Part shown: positions 1 through 5,414 of the stretch, in pieces
How the letters are laid out: every line of letters starts with the position of its first letter
Position numbering within the stretch: position 1 is the stretch's first letter
From: an uncultured Lachnospiraceae bacterium
GTDB lineage: Bacteria > Bacillota > Clostridia > Lachnospirales > Lachnospiraceae
Direction of reading: 5' to 3'
Assembly: GCA_958422845.1 (NCBI GenBank)
Contig: CATZPU010000100.1
Coordinates: 1-5,414, forward strand
Length of the DNA stretch: 5,414 nucleotides
Program-made: the position numbers and the translations under genes
Notes under the pieces: generated by a model
What the model was told of the DNA's origin: nothing
The model's database searches: none
The model's input: the letters and a program-made list of their open reading frames with translations, nothing else

Positions 1-1133
1 ATCACGTACAGCACTGCGACCGTCATGGCGATCGACGCGGCAAGCTCCGTCGGTACATGGTCGATCACCGTCTGGTGCGGCGTGCATCTGCCTTCTTCCC
101 AGCCCGCTCCCATCATGAGCAGCACAAATCCGCCGAGCATCAGCGCCGCGCAGATCACCGCTGCGATCAGGCTGCCCCATACGACGCCCTCACGCTTGGA
201 AAAGGCTTCCGCGTACTCGCGCAGCTCATCATTGACCGGATAATCCATATCCACCGCGACGTACACCTTCTCATTTGCATTCAGAAAACGTGTTTTCATA
301 AACCATTTGGCAGCCGCATCGTTCATCGCTTTCGCCGGTCCTGCAACCATGATGTCAAAGCTTCTCTCACCCTCAAAAAGCGTCGTATAGGCTTTGTCTC
401 CCTGAATGCTCTCTACCGCCGAATCATAGTCGTCTGCTCCCGTATTCGTAAAGATCTCTCCCGTCGTCATATTCTCGATGCAGTATTTCAGGTTGGATGG
501 AGCCTCCTGCGACCATCGTTTCGTCTGAACAGACGTATACTCCGTATACCTCCTGTAGATGTCGCTGCTCACCTCATCCAGTCTTAAATACGCCGCAAAA
601 ATAAAATTCGATGAGTCAAGATACCACTTTGAGCACTCAGAAAGCGTGATTCCGGTCGCCGGAAGGATCGTCTCAAGCGACTCCGACTGCGTTCTGAGCA
701 GATCGCCGGCTGCCTGCCTGTTATTGTTCGTCTTTTGGAGAGCCTGTATGAGCGCATTGTGCAGACGCGCCTGATCCCCGCTGTCGACAAATTCCAGAAG
801 ATCAGAAAGCAGATACGTCATATTCATATCGCTGACGTAGCTGCCTGTCGTCTCATAGGACTGTATATCGATCTGCTGACTGCCGTCAAACTCCCCGTTC
901 ACCTCAAACAGATCGTCGTTTTGCTTTCCCTTTATCTTATTGTCAATGATCGTATCCATCTGGTCGAAAAACAGATCGGTCGCTTCGTACTCCCGCGCCA
1001 ATTCCCGAAAGCTGTAATTTCCCTCCATCCAGAAGCCGATGTTCAGCAGGCTGTACGCCATGATCCCTGCCAGTATCGTCTGGAGCACGATCATAATTAC
1101 TTTTATCCGCTTATTATAAATCAGCTTTCCCAC
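1..1133 (-). CDS. Membrane sensor, probable histidine kinase of a two-component system (N-terminal part, 3' end outside window)
   Basis: The frame stays open from a GTG at 1133-1131 to the window edge, giving 377 residues without a stop. The start was chosen because an in-frame TAA lies directly before the GTG and a GAGAGGGG ribosome binding site ends 7 nt upstream. Layout: basic N-terminus (GKLIYNKRIK), membrane helix about residues 10-34, extracytoplasmic domain about 37-314 with two cysteines (C167, C218), membrane helix about 317-343 (starts VVWGSLIAAV), a short polar loop, and a third hydrophobic stretch from about 364 to the edge. No HisKA or ATPase domain is visible; these would lie beyond position 1. 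The kinase call therefore rests on topology and on its place 59 bp behind an OmpR-type response regulator, the usual arrangement for a cognate pair. It presumably senses an envelope or extracellular signal and phosphorylates that regulator. The ectodomain shows no motif I recognise, so the ligand is unknown. A non-kinase membrane protein is the less likely alternative. Confidence 0.8.
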   Translation of the reverse strand, partial: MGKLIYNKRIKVIMIVLQTILAGIMAYSLLNIGFWMEGNYSFRELAREYEATDLFFDQMDTIIDNKIKGKQNDDLFEVNGEFDGSQQIDIQSYETTGSYVSDMNMTYLLSDLLEFVDSGDQARLHNALIQALQKTNNNRQAAGDLLRTQSESLETILPATGITLSECSKWYLDSSNFIFAAYLRLDEVSSDIYRRYTEYTSVQTKRWSQEAPSNLKYCIENMTTGEIFTNTGADDYDSAVESIQGDKAYTTLFEGERSFDIMVAGPAKAMNDAAAKWFMKTRFLNANEKVYVAVDMDYPVNDELREYAEAFSKREGVVWGSLIAAVICAALMLGGFVLLMMGAGWEEGRCTPHQTVIDHVPTELAASIAMTVAVLYV

Positions 1134-1140
1134 TTACATT

Positions 1141-1148
1141 CCCCTCTC
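1141..1148 (-). promoter_or_regulatory. Ribosome binding site of the sensor gene
   Basis: GAGAGGGG on the minus strand, 7 nt before the GTG at 1133. It supports the GTG as the start, because the next in-frame ATG (codon 14) lies inside the first membrane helix. An in-frame ATG-TAA immediately precedes the GTG, so no longer reading is possible. Confidence 0.6.
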
Positions 1149-1192
1149 ACACCGTGCCATTTTGGCTTTTTGCGCCTGCTGATCCCGTGCGT

Positions 1193-1891
1193 CTACAGCT
1201 TCTCCACCTTGTATCCGATCCCCCAGATCACCTTCAGATACTTCGGATTCTTCGGATCTATCTCGATCTTCTCACGGATATGCCGGATATGTACCGTCAC
1301 CGTATTGTCCGCGCCGAACGCCTCTTCTTTCCATATCTGCTCGTAGATCTGATCGATAGAAAATACCTTTCCCTTATTCTTTACGAGGAATAAAAGAATA
1401 TTGTACTCGATCCTTGTCAGCTTCACGATCTCGCCATCCACCGTTACCTCTTTCCGGTCGTCATTGATCACAAGGCCTCCTGTAGAGTATATCTGCTCAG
1501 ACGGCGCGGTCTCTGCCGCCGTCCCGAAATTCGTATAGCGTCTGATCTGCGACTTCACGCGCGCGATCAGCTCCAGCGGATTGAACGGCTTTGCGACGTA
1601 ATCGTCCGCGCCGAGATTCAGCCCCAGTATCTTATCCGTATCCTGTGTCTTCGCAGAGAGCACGATGATCGGGATGCTGCTGTCCTCGCGTATCTTCATG
1701 ATCGCATGTATCCCGTCCATCTTCGGCATCATCAGATCGAGCACCAGAAGATGCACTTCCTCTCGCTGTAAAATCTCAAGCGCCTCCTCGCCGTCGTATG
1801 CCTTGAGCACCCGAAAGCCCTCCTGCGCAAGATAGATCTCTATCGCATCCACAATTTCTTTTTCATCATCACATACCAGTATCGTATACAT
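1193..1891 (-). CDS. DNA-binding response regulator, OmpR/PhoB family
   Basis: This 232-residue, full-length transcription factor is controlled by phosphorylation. Receiver domain (about 1-120): acidic pocket D8-D9, phosphoacceptor D52 in LVLDLMMPKMDG, switch residues S79 (in VLSAK) and Y98, and conserved K101 in AKPF. After a linker (about 121-140, GTAAETAPSEQ) comes a winged-helix DNA-binding domain, with KLTRIEYNILLFLVKNKGKV, then the NTVTVHIRHIREKIE recognition-helix region, and the terminal hairpin WGIGYKVEKL. The frame is open upstream to 2023, but the ATG at 1891 begins the canonical MYTILVCDDE and has an AAGGAG site 6 nt before it, so the 44-residue extension is rejected. The sensor gene follows after 59 bp. 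The protein presumably binds direct repeats at target promoters, possibly including its own. Targets cannot be told from the sequence. I cannot assign it to a named system such as PhoP, VanR or WalR. Confidence 0.95.
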   Translation of the reverse strand: MYTILVCDDEKEIVDAIEIYLAQEGFRVLKAYDGEEALEILQREEVHLLVLDLMMPKMDGIHAIMKIREDSSIPIIVLSAKTQDTDKILGLNLGADDYVAKPFNPLELIARVKSQIRRYTNFGTAAETAPSEQIYSTGGLVINDDRKEVTVDGEIVKLTRIEYNILLFLVKNKGKVFSIDQIYEQIWKEEAFGADNTVTVHIRHIREKIEIDPKNPKYLKVIWGIGYKVEKL

Positions 1892-1897
1892 TTCCTT

Positions 1898-1903
1898 CTC
1901 CTT
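1898..1903 (-). promoter_or_regulatory. Ribosome binding site of the response regulator gene
   Basis: AAGGAG on the minus strand, 6 nt before the ATG at 1891. It decides the start: the longer in-frame reading would begin inside the promoter/terminator region and would add 44 residues not found in this family. A GGGG run directly upstream (1905-1908) can pair with part of the leader (see the leader feature). Confidence 0.75.
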
Positions 1904-1904
1904 T

Positions 1905-1973
1905 CCCCATCGGGGGTGCATCCGGCTGCACCCCTTATTTCCCAATGCGCTTCGCCGCAAGAGCAGCCCCTGC
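1905..1973 (-). promoter_or_regulatory. Structured leader upstream of the response regulator gene, alternative hairpins
   Basis: Read on the minus strand, four short pairings compete. (a) GCAG-GGG-CTGC at 1973-1963. (b) GGCTGC (1968-1963) with GCAGCC (1929-1924). (c) A perfect 8-bp stem GGGGTGCA (1934-1927) with TGCACCCC (1920-1913) and a 6-nt loop. (d) CCCC (from 1916-1912) with GGGG (1908-1905), next to the ribosome binding site. Stem (c) excludes both (b) and (d). No U-run follows (c), so it is not an intrinsic terminator in this direction. A role in setting translation of the regulator is inference. The pairings themselves are plain in the sequence. I recognise no known riboswitch class. 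Confidence 0.4.
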
Positions 1974-1984
1974 AATCGTTTGAC

Positions 1985-2039
1985 AAAAGCCTCTGCCTGA
2001 TGCACGGTATCACTACTGTCCATTTTAGCAGAGGCTTTT
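1985..2039 (-). terminator. Probable intrinsic terminator after pyk (long loop, possibly bidirectional)
   Basis: A perfect 12-bp inverted repeat has arms at 2039-2028 (AAAAGCCTCTGC, minus strand) and 1996-1985 (GCAGAGGCTTTT), with a 31-nt loop. The GC-rich core GCCTCTGC/GCAGAGGC is flanked by A-run and T-run, as in intrinsic terminators. It starts 32 nt after the pyk stop. The minus-strand U-run is only four long and the loop is long, so termination may be partial. The plus-strand reading has five Ts, but no plus-strand gene feeds it. An operator role for the repeat is an alternative. Confidence 0.55.
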
Positions 2040-2053
2040 TAAATTCCTGTCAA
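2022..2053 (-). promoter_or_regulatory. Candidate promoter of the response regulator-sensor operon
   Basis: On the minus strand a perfect -35 box TTGACA (2053-2048) is preceded by an A/T-rich stretch (AATAAAATTT) that resembles an UP element. It is followed by the extended -10 TGCTAAAAT, whose TAAAAT hexamer is 2027-2022. The spacer is 20 nt, longer than the usual 16-18, which is the main weakness; the TG motif may compensate. The predicted start near 2015 would give a leader of about 125 nt. The upstream arm of the terminator repeat lies inside the spacer. Confidence 0.45.
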
Positions 2054-2071
2054 AATTTTATTAAGACTTTC

Positions 2072-3508
2072 TTATTTTGCCTGAATCACGTGCATCATAT
2101 TCGTCATCGCGCCCTTGCCTTTTACCATGTTCGTCGCCGGATCGCCTGCCGTAAATACGACCATATCTCCCGGCTCTACGAAGCCTTCGCGCATCACAAC
2201 GTACATCGCATGGGAAATGATATGATCTGTCGTATCCTCCGTATAACCCATCACCGGCGTCACACCCCAGTAGAGCTGCATCTTGCGCTGCGCCCATTCG
2301 TTCGGAGTCACTGCATATACCGGAATCTTGGAGCGGAAATTCGACATCGTGCGCGCGGTCTGCCCCGACATCGTCGGCGTAACGATACATTTTGCCTGCA
2401 CGTTTGTCGCAGTGCGCACAGCGGCTACGCCTACTGCTGTCGACACATTCGCTTCCCCGCGGACTGCGCGGAATACAGGAAGCGTTTCGTAGTCAAGGTA
2501 CTGCTCCGTCGACTCTGCGATCTGAGCCATCATCTTAAGCGCTTCGACCGGATACTGTCCGGCAGCCGTCTCGCCCGAGAGCATGATCGCATCGGCTCCC
2601 TCGCGGATCGCATTCGCTACGTCAGTGACCTCGGCTCTTGTCGGACGCGGATTGCGGATCATGGAATCAAGCATCTGTGTCGCGATAATGACCGGCTTAT
2701 ACTGGCTGTTGCATTTATCAACGATCATTTTCTGGACATGCGGCACCTCATACGCCGGAATCTCCACGCCGAGATCACCTCTCGCTACCATAACGCCGTC
2801 CGCCGCATGAATGATGCGGTCGATATTGCGAAGTCCCTCGTTGTTCTCGATCTTCGCGATCACGTCGACATGCTCCGCGCCGTGCTCCTTTAAAAGTTCC
2901 TTGATCTCTTTGATCGCATTTGCATCCTGTACAAAGGACGCCGCAATAAAGTCGATGCCCTGTGAGATACCGAAGATAATATCCTCTTTGTCCTTCTGTG
3001 TGATCGCCGGAAGGCTGACGCTCACATCCGGAACATTGATCCCCTTTTTCTGTCCGAGCTCGCCGCCGTTTTTGACCGTGCAGACAATATCCTTGCCGCG
3101 TATCTCTTTGACCGCAAGCCCGATCAGTCCGTCGTCGATCAGGATCGTCGCTCCCGGCTTTACGTCTTTGTAGAGCTTCGGATACGTCAGGCTTACTTTC
3201 TTTTCATTTCCCAGAATATCTTCGCCCGTCAGGATAAACTCGTCGCCCTCATTCAGTCTGACTTTTCCGTCGTTTTCGAGACGTCCTGTACGAATCTCCG
3301 GCCCCTTTGTGTCAAGCAGGATAGCGATCGGTTTTTTGACCTCCTCGCGCACGCTTTTGAGCAGATCCATCCTGCCCTTTTGCTCCTCGTAATCTCCGTG
3401 TGAAAAATTAAAACGCGCAATGTCCATTCCGTTTTCTGCAAGCGCTTTCAGCGTGTCTCTGTTATTCGTATTTGGTCCCATTGTACAGATAATTTTTGTT
3501 CTTTTCAT
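2072..3508 (-). CDS. pyk: Pyruvate kinase
   Basis: A 478-residue glycolytic enzyme of the cytoplasm that transfers phosphate from phosphoenolpyruvate to ADP, giving pyruvate and ATP. The N-terminus MKRTKIICTMGP is typical. Substrate and metal residues are present: R32, N34, S36 in ARFNFSHG; K68-E71-R73 in TKGPEIRTG; K219 and E221 in AKIEN; D245 in ARGDLG; T277 in ATQML. The B-domain lid lies about 73-170, and the C-terminal allosteric domain about 345-478. E71 matches the glutamate of K+-dependent enzymes (Glu117 of rabbit muscle enzyme), so K+ dependence is expected. The length fits the short form; the extra C-terminal domain of Bacillus pyruvate kinase (about 585 residues) is absent. The start at 3508 has GGAGG 6 nt upstream; an ATG seven codons earlier (3529) lacks such a site and would add MQIRRRF. 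It follows the sigma-like gene after 34 bp and is probably cotranscribed with it. Confidence 0.98.
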   Translation of the reverse strand: MKRTKIICTMGPNTNNRDTLKALAENGMDIARFNFSHGDYEEQKGRMDLLKSVREEVKKPIAILLDTKGPEIRTGRLENDGKVRLNEGDEFILTGEDILGNEKKVSLTYPKLYKDVKPGATILIDDGLIGLAVKEIRGKDIVCTVKNGGELGQKKGINVPDVSVSLPAITQKDKEDIIFGISQGIDFIAASFVQDANAIKEIKELLKEHGAEHVDVIAKIENNEGLRNIDRIIHAADGVMVARGDLGVEIPAYEVPHVQKMIVDKCNSQYKPVIIATQMLDSMIRNPRPTRAEVTDVANAIREGADAIMLSGETAAGQYPVEALKMMAQIAESTEQYLDYETLPVFRAVRGEANVSTAVGVAAVRTATNVQAKCIVTPTMSGQTARTMSNFRSKIPVYAVTPNEWAQRKMQLYWGVTPVMGYTEDTTDHIISHAMYVVMREGFVEPGDMVVFTAGDPATNMVKGKGAMTNMMHVIQAK

Positions 3509-3512
3509 AAAT

Positions 3513-3519
3513 CTCCTCC
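3513..3519 (-). promoter_or_regulatory. Ribosome binding site of pyk
   Basis: GGAGGAG on the minus strand, with the GGAGG core 6 nt before the ATG at 3508. It selects 3508 over the in-frame ATG at 3529, because the site would lie inside the coding sequence of the longer form. Confidence 0.8.
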
Positions 3520-3542
3520 GAATCTGCATAAATGCTCTTTTC

Positions 3543-4280
3543 TTATTTTTCCTCTAATTCAAACTGGTCGCCCGACATCCGCAGTACGTCGCGTATCTCC
3601 TCAAGCGGCATTTCCAGATATGCCGACAGCTCCTCAGCCGAAACCTTATGTCCGAGATCGCGTTCCAGATTGTCAGCCGCTTCTTTCAAATGGTTCACGC
3701 GGCTTACGATACCCTCGTCCATCTGCTTGCTTTCGCGGCTCATCTCGATCGCCTGCTCCATTGCCTGATTGATGCTGTTGATCAGATGTGCGCGCCCCGC
3801 CGCGGGATTATCGAATTTTGCAAGCTTATTCATCGCCATCAAAAGCCCAAGATTGCCTTCCTGTATCAGGTCCTCTGCCGGAATCTCTGTTCCGCTGTAC
3901 TCTCCTGCCATCTCACAGATGAGAGGCAGATAACTCTCTATCAGCGCGCTCTTCGCCTTCTCATCTCCAAGCATCGCCTGACGAATGAGCTCATGCTCAT
4001 TCTCGATCGCTTCGCCTGAAAGCTCCGACAGCTCTTCGAGATACAACGACAGGCTTCTCTTTGGTTCTTCCAAAAGGGCTTCCTGCGCTTCCTCCTTTGA
4101 CTCTACGACACGTATCTTCTGGCCGTCAAGGTACTCGTACACCATTTTAAAATGCTCTTCCTCCAGAGGAAGTCCGGCAAGAAGGTTTCTGACCTCGTCC
4201 TTTGTGATGATATTGCCCGCCGCATCCGCAGCCTTCTTTATCTCTGTCAGCATTTCCCGAAATATGATCTTATTTTCCAT
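3543..4280 (-). CDS. Sigma-70-like protein with regions 1.1, 1.2, 2 and 3 but no region 4
   Basis: This 245-residue protein is related to primary sigma factors (RpoD/SigA). Residues about 8-60 resemble region 1.1 (GNIITKDEVRNLL ... IRVVE). SLSLYLEELSEL (77-88) matches region 1.2. Residues 91-125 match region 2.1. DLIQEGNLGL (137-146) is the near-invariant core-binding helix of region 2.2. Residues about 190-245 match region 3 (NHLKEAADNLERDLGHKVSAEELSAYLEM). The chain stops there with a normal TAA, so region 4, which reads the -35 box and the flap, is absent. Region 2.3-2.4 is altered: the aromatic set around the WW pair is replaced by AHLINSINQAM (164-174), so promoter melting by the usual means is unlikely. 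A role as a core-binding modulator or a specialised partial sigma factor is inference. The start has AGGAG 5 nt upstream, with a second GGAGG before it. It lies 34 bp after the protease and 34 bp before pyk, probably in one operon. Confidence 0.85.
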   Translation of the reverse strand: MENKIIFREMLTEIKKAADAAGNIITKDEVRNLLAGLPLEEEHFKMVYEYLDGQKIRVVESKEEAQEALLEEPKRSLSLYLEELSELSGEAIENEHELIRQAMLGDEKAKSALIESYLPLICEMAGEYSGTEIPAEDLIQEGNLGLLMAMNKLAKFDNPAAGRAHLINSINQAMEQAIEMSRESKQMDEGIVSRVNHLKEAADNLERDLGHKVSAEELSAYLEMPLEEIRDVLRMSGDQFELEEK

Positions 4281-4285
4281 AGTCT

Positions 4286-4297
4286 CTCCTATCCTCC
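4286..4297 (-). promoter_or_regulatory. Tandem ribosome binding sites of the sigma-like gene
   Basis: The minus strand carries GGAGG (4297-4293) and AGGAG (4290-4286) in tandem; the nearer one is 5 nt before the ATG at 4280. Both lie in the 34-bp gap after the protease stop, so no upstream in-frame start is plausible. Confidence 0.7.
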
Positions 4298-4314
4298 GGT
4301 CATACGGCTTCGCT

Positions 4315-5414
4315 TTATTCCCGAAGCACCTCCATCGTCTTTTCCAAAACGAGATCGCGCGTATCAGGAAGCTCTTCCTCCCCGACTACAGTCCCGCCGT
4401 CTTTATCCGTTTCCGTCTCTGTCTGTATGGCGCCTGCTTCCGTCTGTCTTCTTCCTGTATTCTGCCGCTTCGGAAGCTCCGCCTCCTCGATCACAACGTC
4501 GGGCGTGATCCCGTTTCCATGAATATCCTGTCCGGCAGGCGTAAAATACTTTTCTGTCGTAAATTTGACCGCCGAACCGTCAGAAAGAAAATACGTATTC
4601 TGTACGACGCCCTTTCCGTACGTCTGCGTCCCGACTACAGGGCCGATCCCCAGATCCTGTACGGCTCCTGCAAAGATCTCCGACGCGCTCGCGGAAAATC
4701 CGTCTACGAGCACCGCCGTCTCGCAGGAGACGATCTGATCCCCATCTGTATAATATTTTTCCTGTTCCCCGTTTTTATTCTCCGTGTACACGACAAGCTC
4801 TTTCGGAAGAATATCGCCCAGCATGGAAAGGACAGAATCGAGGAGCCCGCCAGGATTACCGCGCAGGTCTACGATCAGCTTTTCCATTCCCTGCTCTTTC
4901 AAAGCTTCAAGCGCTTCGGAAAACTGCTCTGCTGCCAGCGTCGTAAATTCCGAAACAGAAACGTAGCCGATCCGGTCATCCATCATCTTTTCTTCTACGT
5001 AGTCAAGCGCGACCTCGCCGCACTCCAGAGTAAGCGTCAGCGTCTCATCTGTCTCTGCCCGATATACCTCGATCGGAAACGGTCCTTCCTTTTCCTTGAT
5101 CATTGTCACCGTATCCGTAAGGTTTACGCCGTCAAGAAGCGTCCCTTCGATCGACAGAAGTACATCTCCCTGCATAAGGCCTGCTTTTTCCGAAGGGCTT
5201 CCCTTATACACCTCTACGACTACGTGTTCTCCCGTCCGCGCATCGAGCATCAGAGTCGCGCCGATACCGAAATATTCGCCGCGGCTCTCATCGAGCACAG
5301 ACTGTAACTCCGCTCTGGAATAGTAGCTCGCATACGGATCGTCAAGCCCTGCAGCTGCTCCCTTAAAGAGATAGGAGGACAGCGTATCGCCATCCACTTC
5401 TTCCAGATAATTCT
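4315..5414 (-). CDS. C-terminal processing protease, family S41 (CtpA/CtpB/Prc type), 5' end outside window
   Basis: The frame is open to the window edge. The GTG at 5397 is internal, since the preceding codons (NYLEE) continue the family's helical N-terminal region. About 366 residues are visible; numbers below count that valine as 1. The LDDPYASYYSRAEL motif (18-31) is typical of the family. A PDZ domain (about 41-127, starting EYFGIGATL) selects C-terminal substrate tails. The protease core follows (about 140-305), with LIVDLRGNPGGLLDSV (174-189). The catalytic residues are S237 in FSASASEIFAGA, K262 in TYGKG and Q266, with the S-to-K spacing of 25 and K-to-Q spacing of 4 found in Prc and CtpB. 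A charged, Thr/Glu-rich tail (about 310-345) precedes a final helix. Family members are secreted or membrane-anchored; the signal or anchor would lie upstream of the window. The protein presumably cleaves envelope proteins. The sigma-like gene follows after 34 bp. Confidence 0.95.
   Translation of the reverse strand, partial: NYLEEVDGDTLSSYLFKGAAAGLDDPYASYYSRAELQSVLDESRGEYFGIGATLMLDARTGEHVVVEVYKGSPSEKAGLMQGDVLLSIEGTLLDGVNLTDTVTMIKEKEGPFPIEVYRAETDETLTLTLECGEVALDYVEEKMMDDRIGYVSVSEFTTLAAEQFSEALEALKEQGMEKLIVDLRGNPGGLLDSVLSMLGDILPKELVVYTENKNGEQEKYYTDGDQIVSCETAVLVDGFSASASEIFAGAVQDLGIGPVVGTQTYGKGVVQNTYFLSDGSAVKFTTEKYFTPAGQDIHGNGITPDVVIEEAELPKRQNTGRRQTEAGAIQTETETDKDGGTVVGEEELPDTRDLVLEKTMEVLRE

Noticed and set aside
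735..1346. Plus-strand open frame of 203 codons
   Set aside because: It overlaps the sensor and the end of the response regulator on the opposite strand and has no recognisable protein features.
1913..1936. The 8-bp hairpin as a terminator before the response regulator
   Set aside because: On the minus strand it is followed by CGATGGGG, not a U-run. On the plus strand TTATTT follows, but no plus-strand gene is present.
1892..2023. 44-residue N-terminal extension of the response regulator
   Set aside because: It would begin inside the promoter/terminator region. The receiver domain starts at MYTILVCDDE, with AAGGAG at the right distance.
2062..2074. TAAGA-AAG-TCTTA hairpin at the pyk stop codon
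   Set aside because: It is five A/T-rich base pairs with one G/C pair, too weak to be a terminator; the 12-bp repeat downstream is the better candidate.
1916..2893. Plus-strand open frame of 325 codons opposite pyk
   Set aside because: It is antisense to pyruvate kinase, has a His/Arg-rich composition and no ribosome binding site or domain.
3543..3560. The missing sigma region 4 as a frameshift artefact inside the window
   Set aside because: Only about 34 bp separate the stop from pyk, so there is no room for a region 4 coding stretch in another frame.
3985..5307. Plus-strand open frame of 440 codons
   Set aside because: It lies antisense to the protease and the sigma-like gene, both with clear family motifs. 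Its product is rich in Arg, Leu, Phe and Ser with no domain, as expected of an antisense shadow in GC-balanced coding DNA.

Overview
The window carries five genes, all read from the minus strand, so transcription runs from position 5414 towards position 1. In that order they are: a C-terminal processing protease of family S41 (5' end outside the window), a sigma-70-like protein that lacks region 4, pyruvate kinase (pyk), an OmpR/PhoB-type response regulator, and the N-terminal part of a membrane sensor that is most likely its histidine kinase (3' end outside the window). Coding density is high, base composition looks close to 50% GC, and the Shine-Dalgarno sites are strong and purine-rich (GGAGG/AGGAG types). 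These features, the short pyruvate kinase form and the style of the two-component pair suggest a Gram-positive clostridial bacterium, probably of the Lachnospiraceae. That placement is an inference from protein character, not a database result.

Region 5414-3509: protease, sigma-like protein and pyk are separated by only 34 bp each (4281-4314 and 3509-3542). Each gap holds a ribosome binding site and no visible terminator, so the three probably form one transcription unit. The protease keeps its Ser-Lys-Gln catalytic residues. The sigma-like protein is the most unusual item. It has regions 1.1, 1.2, 2.1-2.2 and 3 of a primary-type sigma factor, but ends before region 4 and has lost the aromatic residues of region 2.3 that melt promoters. 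It looks able to bind RNA polymerase core but not to work as a normal sigma factor.

Region 2071-1892 (180 bp): this is the only sizeable intergenic gap. It holds a 12-bp inverted repeat with a 31-nt loop that can serve as a pyk terminator. A TTGACA box and an extended -10 (TGCTAAAAT) for the response regulator overlap the upstream arm of that repeat. A leader follows with several mutually exclusive short hairpins just before the response regulator's ribosome binding site.

Region 1891-1: the response regulator and the sensor are 59 bp apart and very likely form a two-component pair. The sensor has a short cytoplasmic N-terminus, one membrane helix, an extracytoplasmic domain of about 280 residues, a second membrane helix and the start of a third hydrophobic segment. 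Its kinase core lies beyond the window edge. No RNA genes, CRISPR arrays, insertion sequences or plus-strand genes were found.
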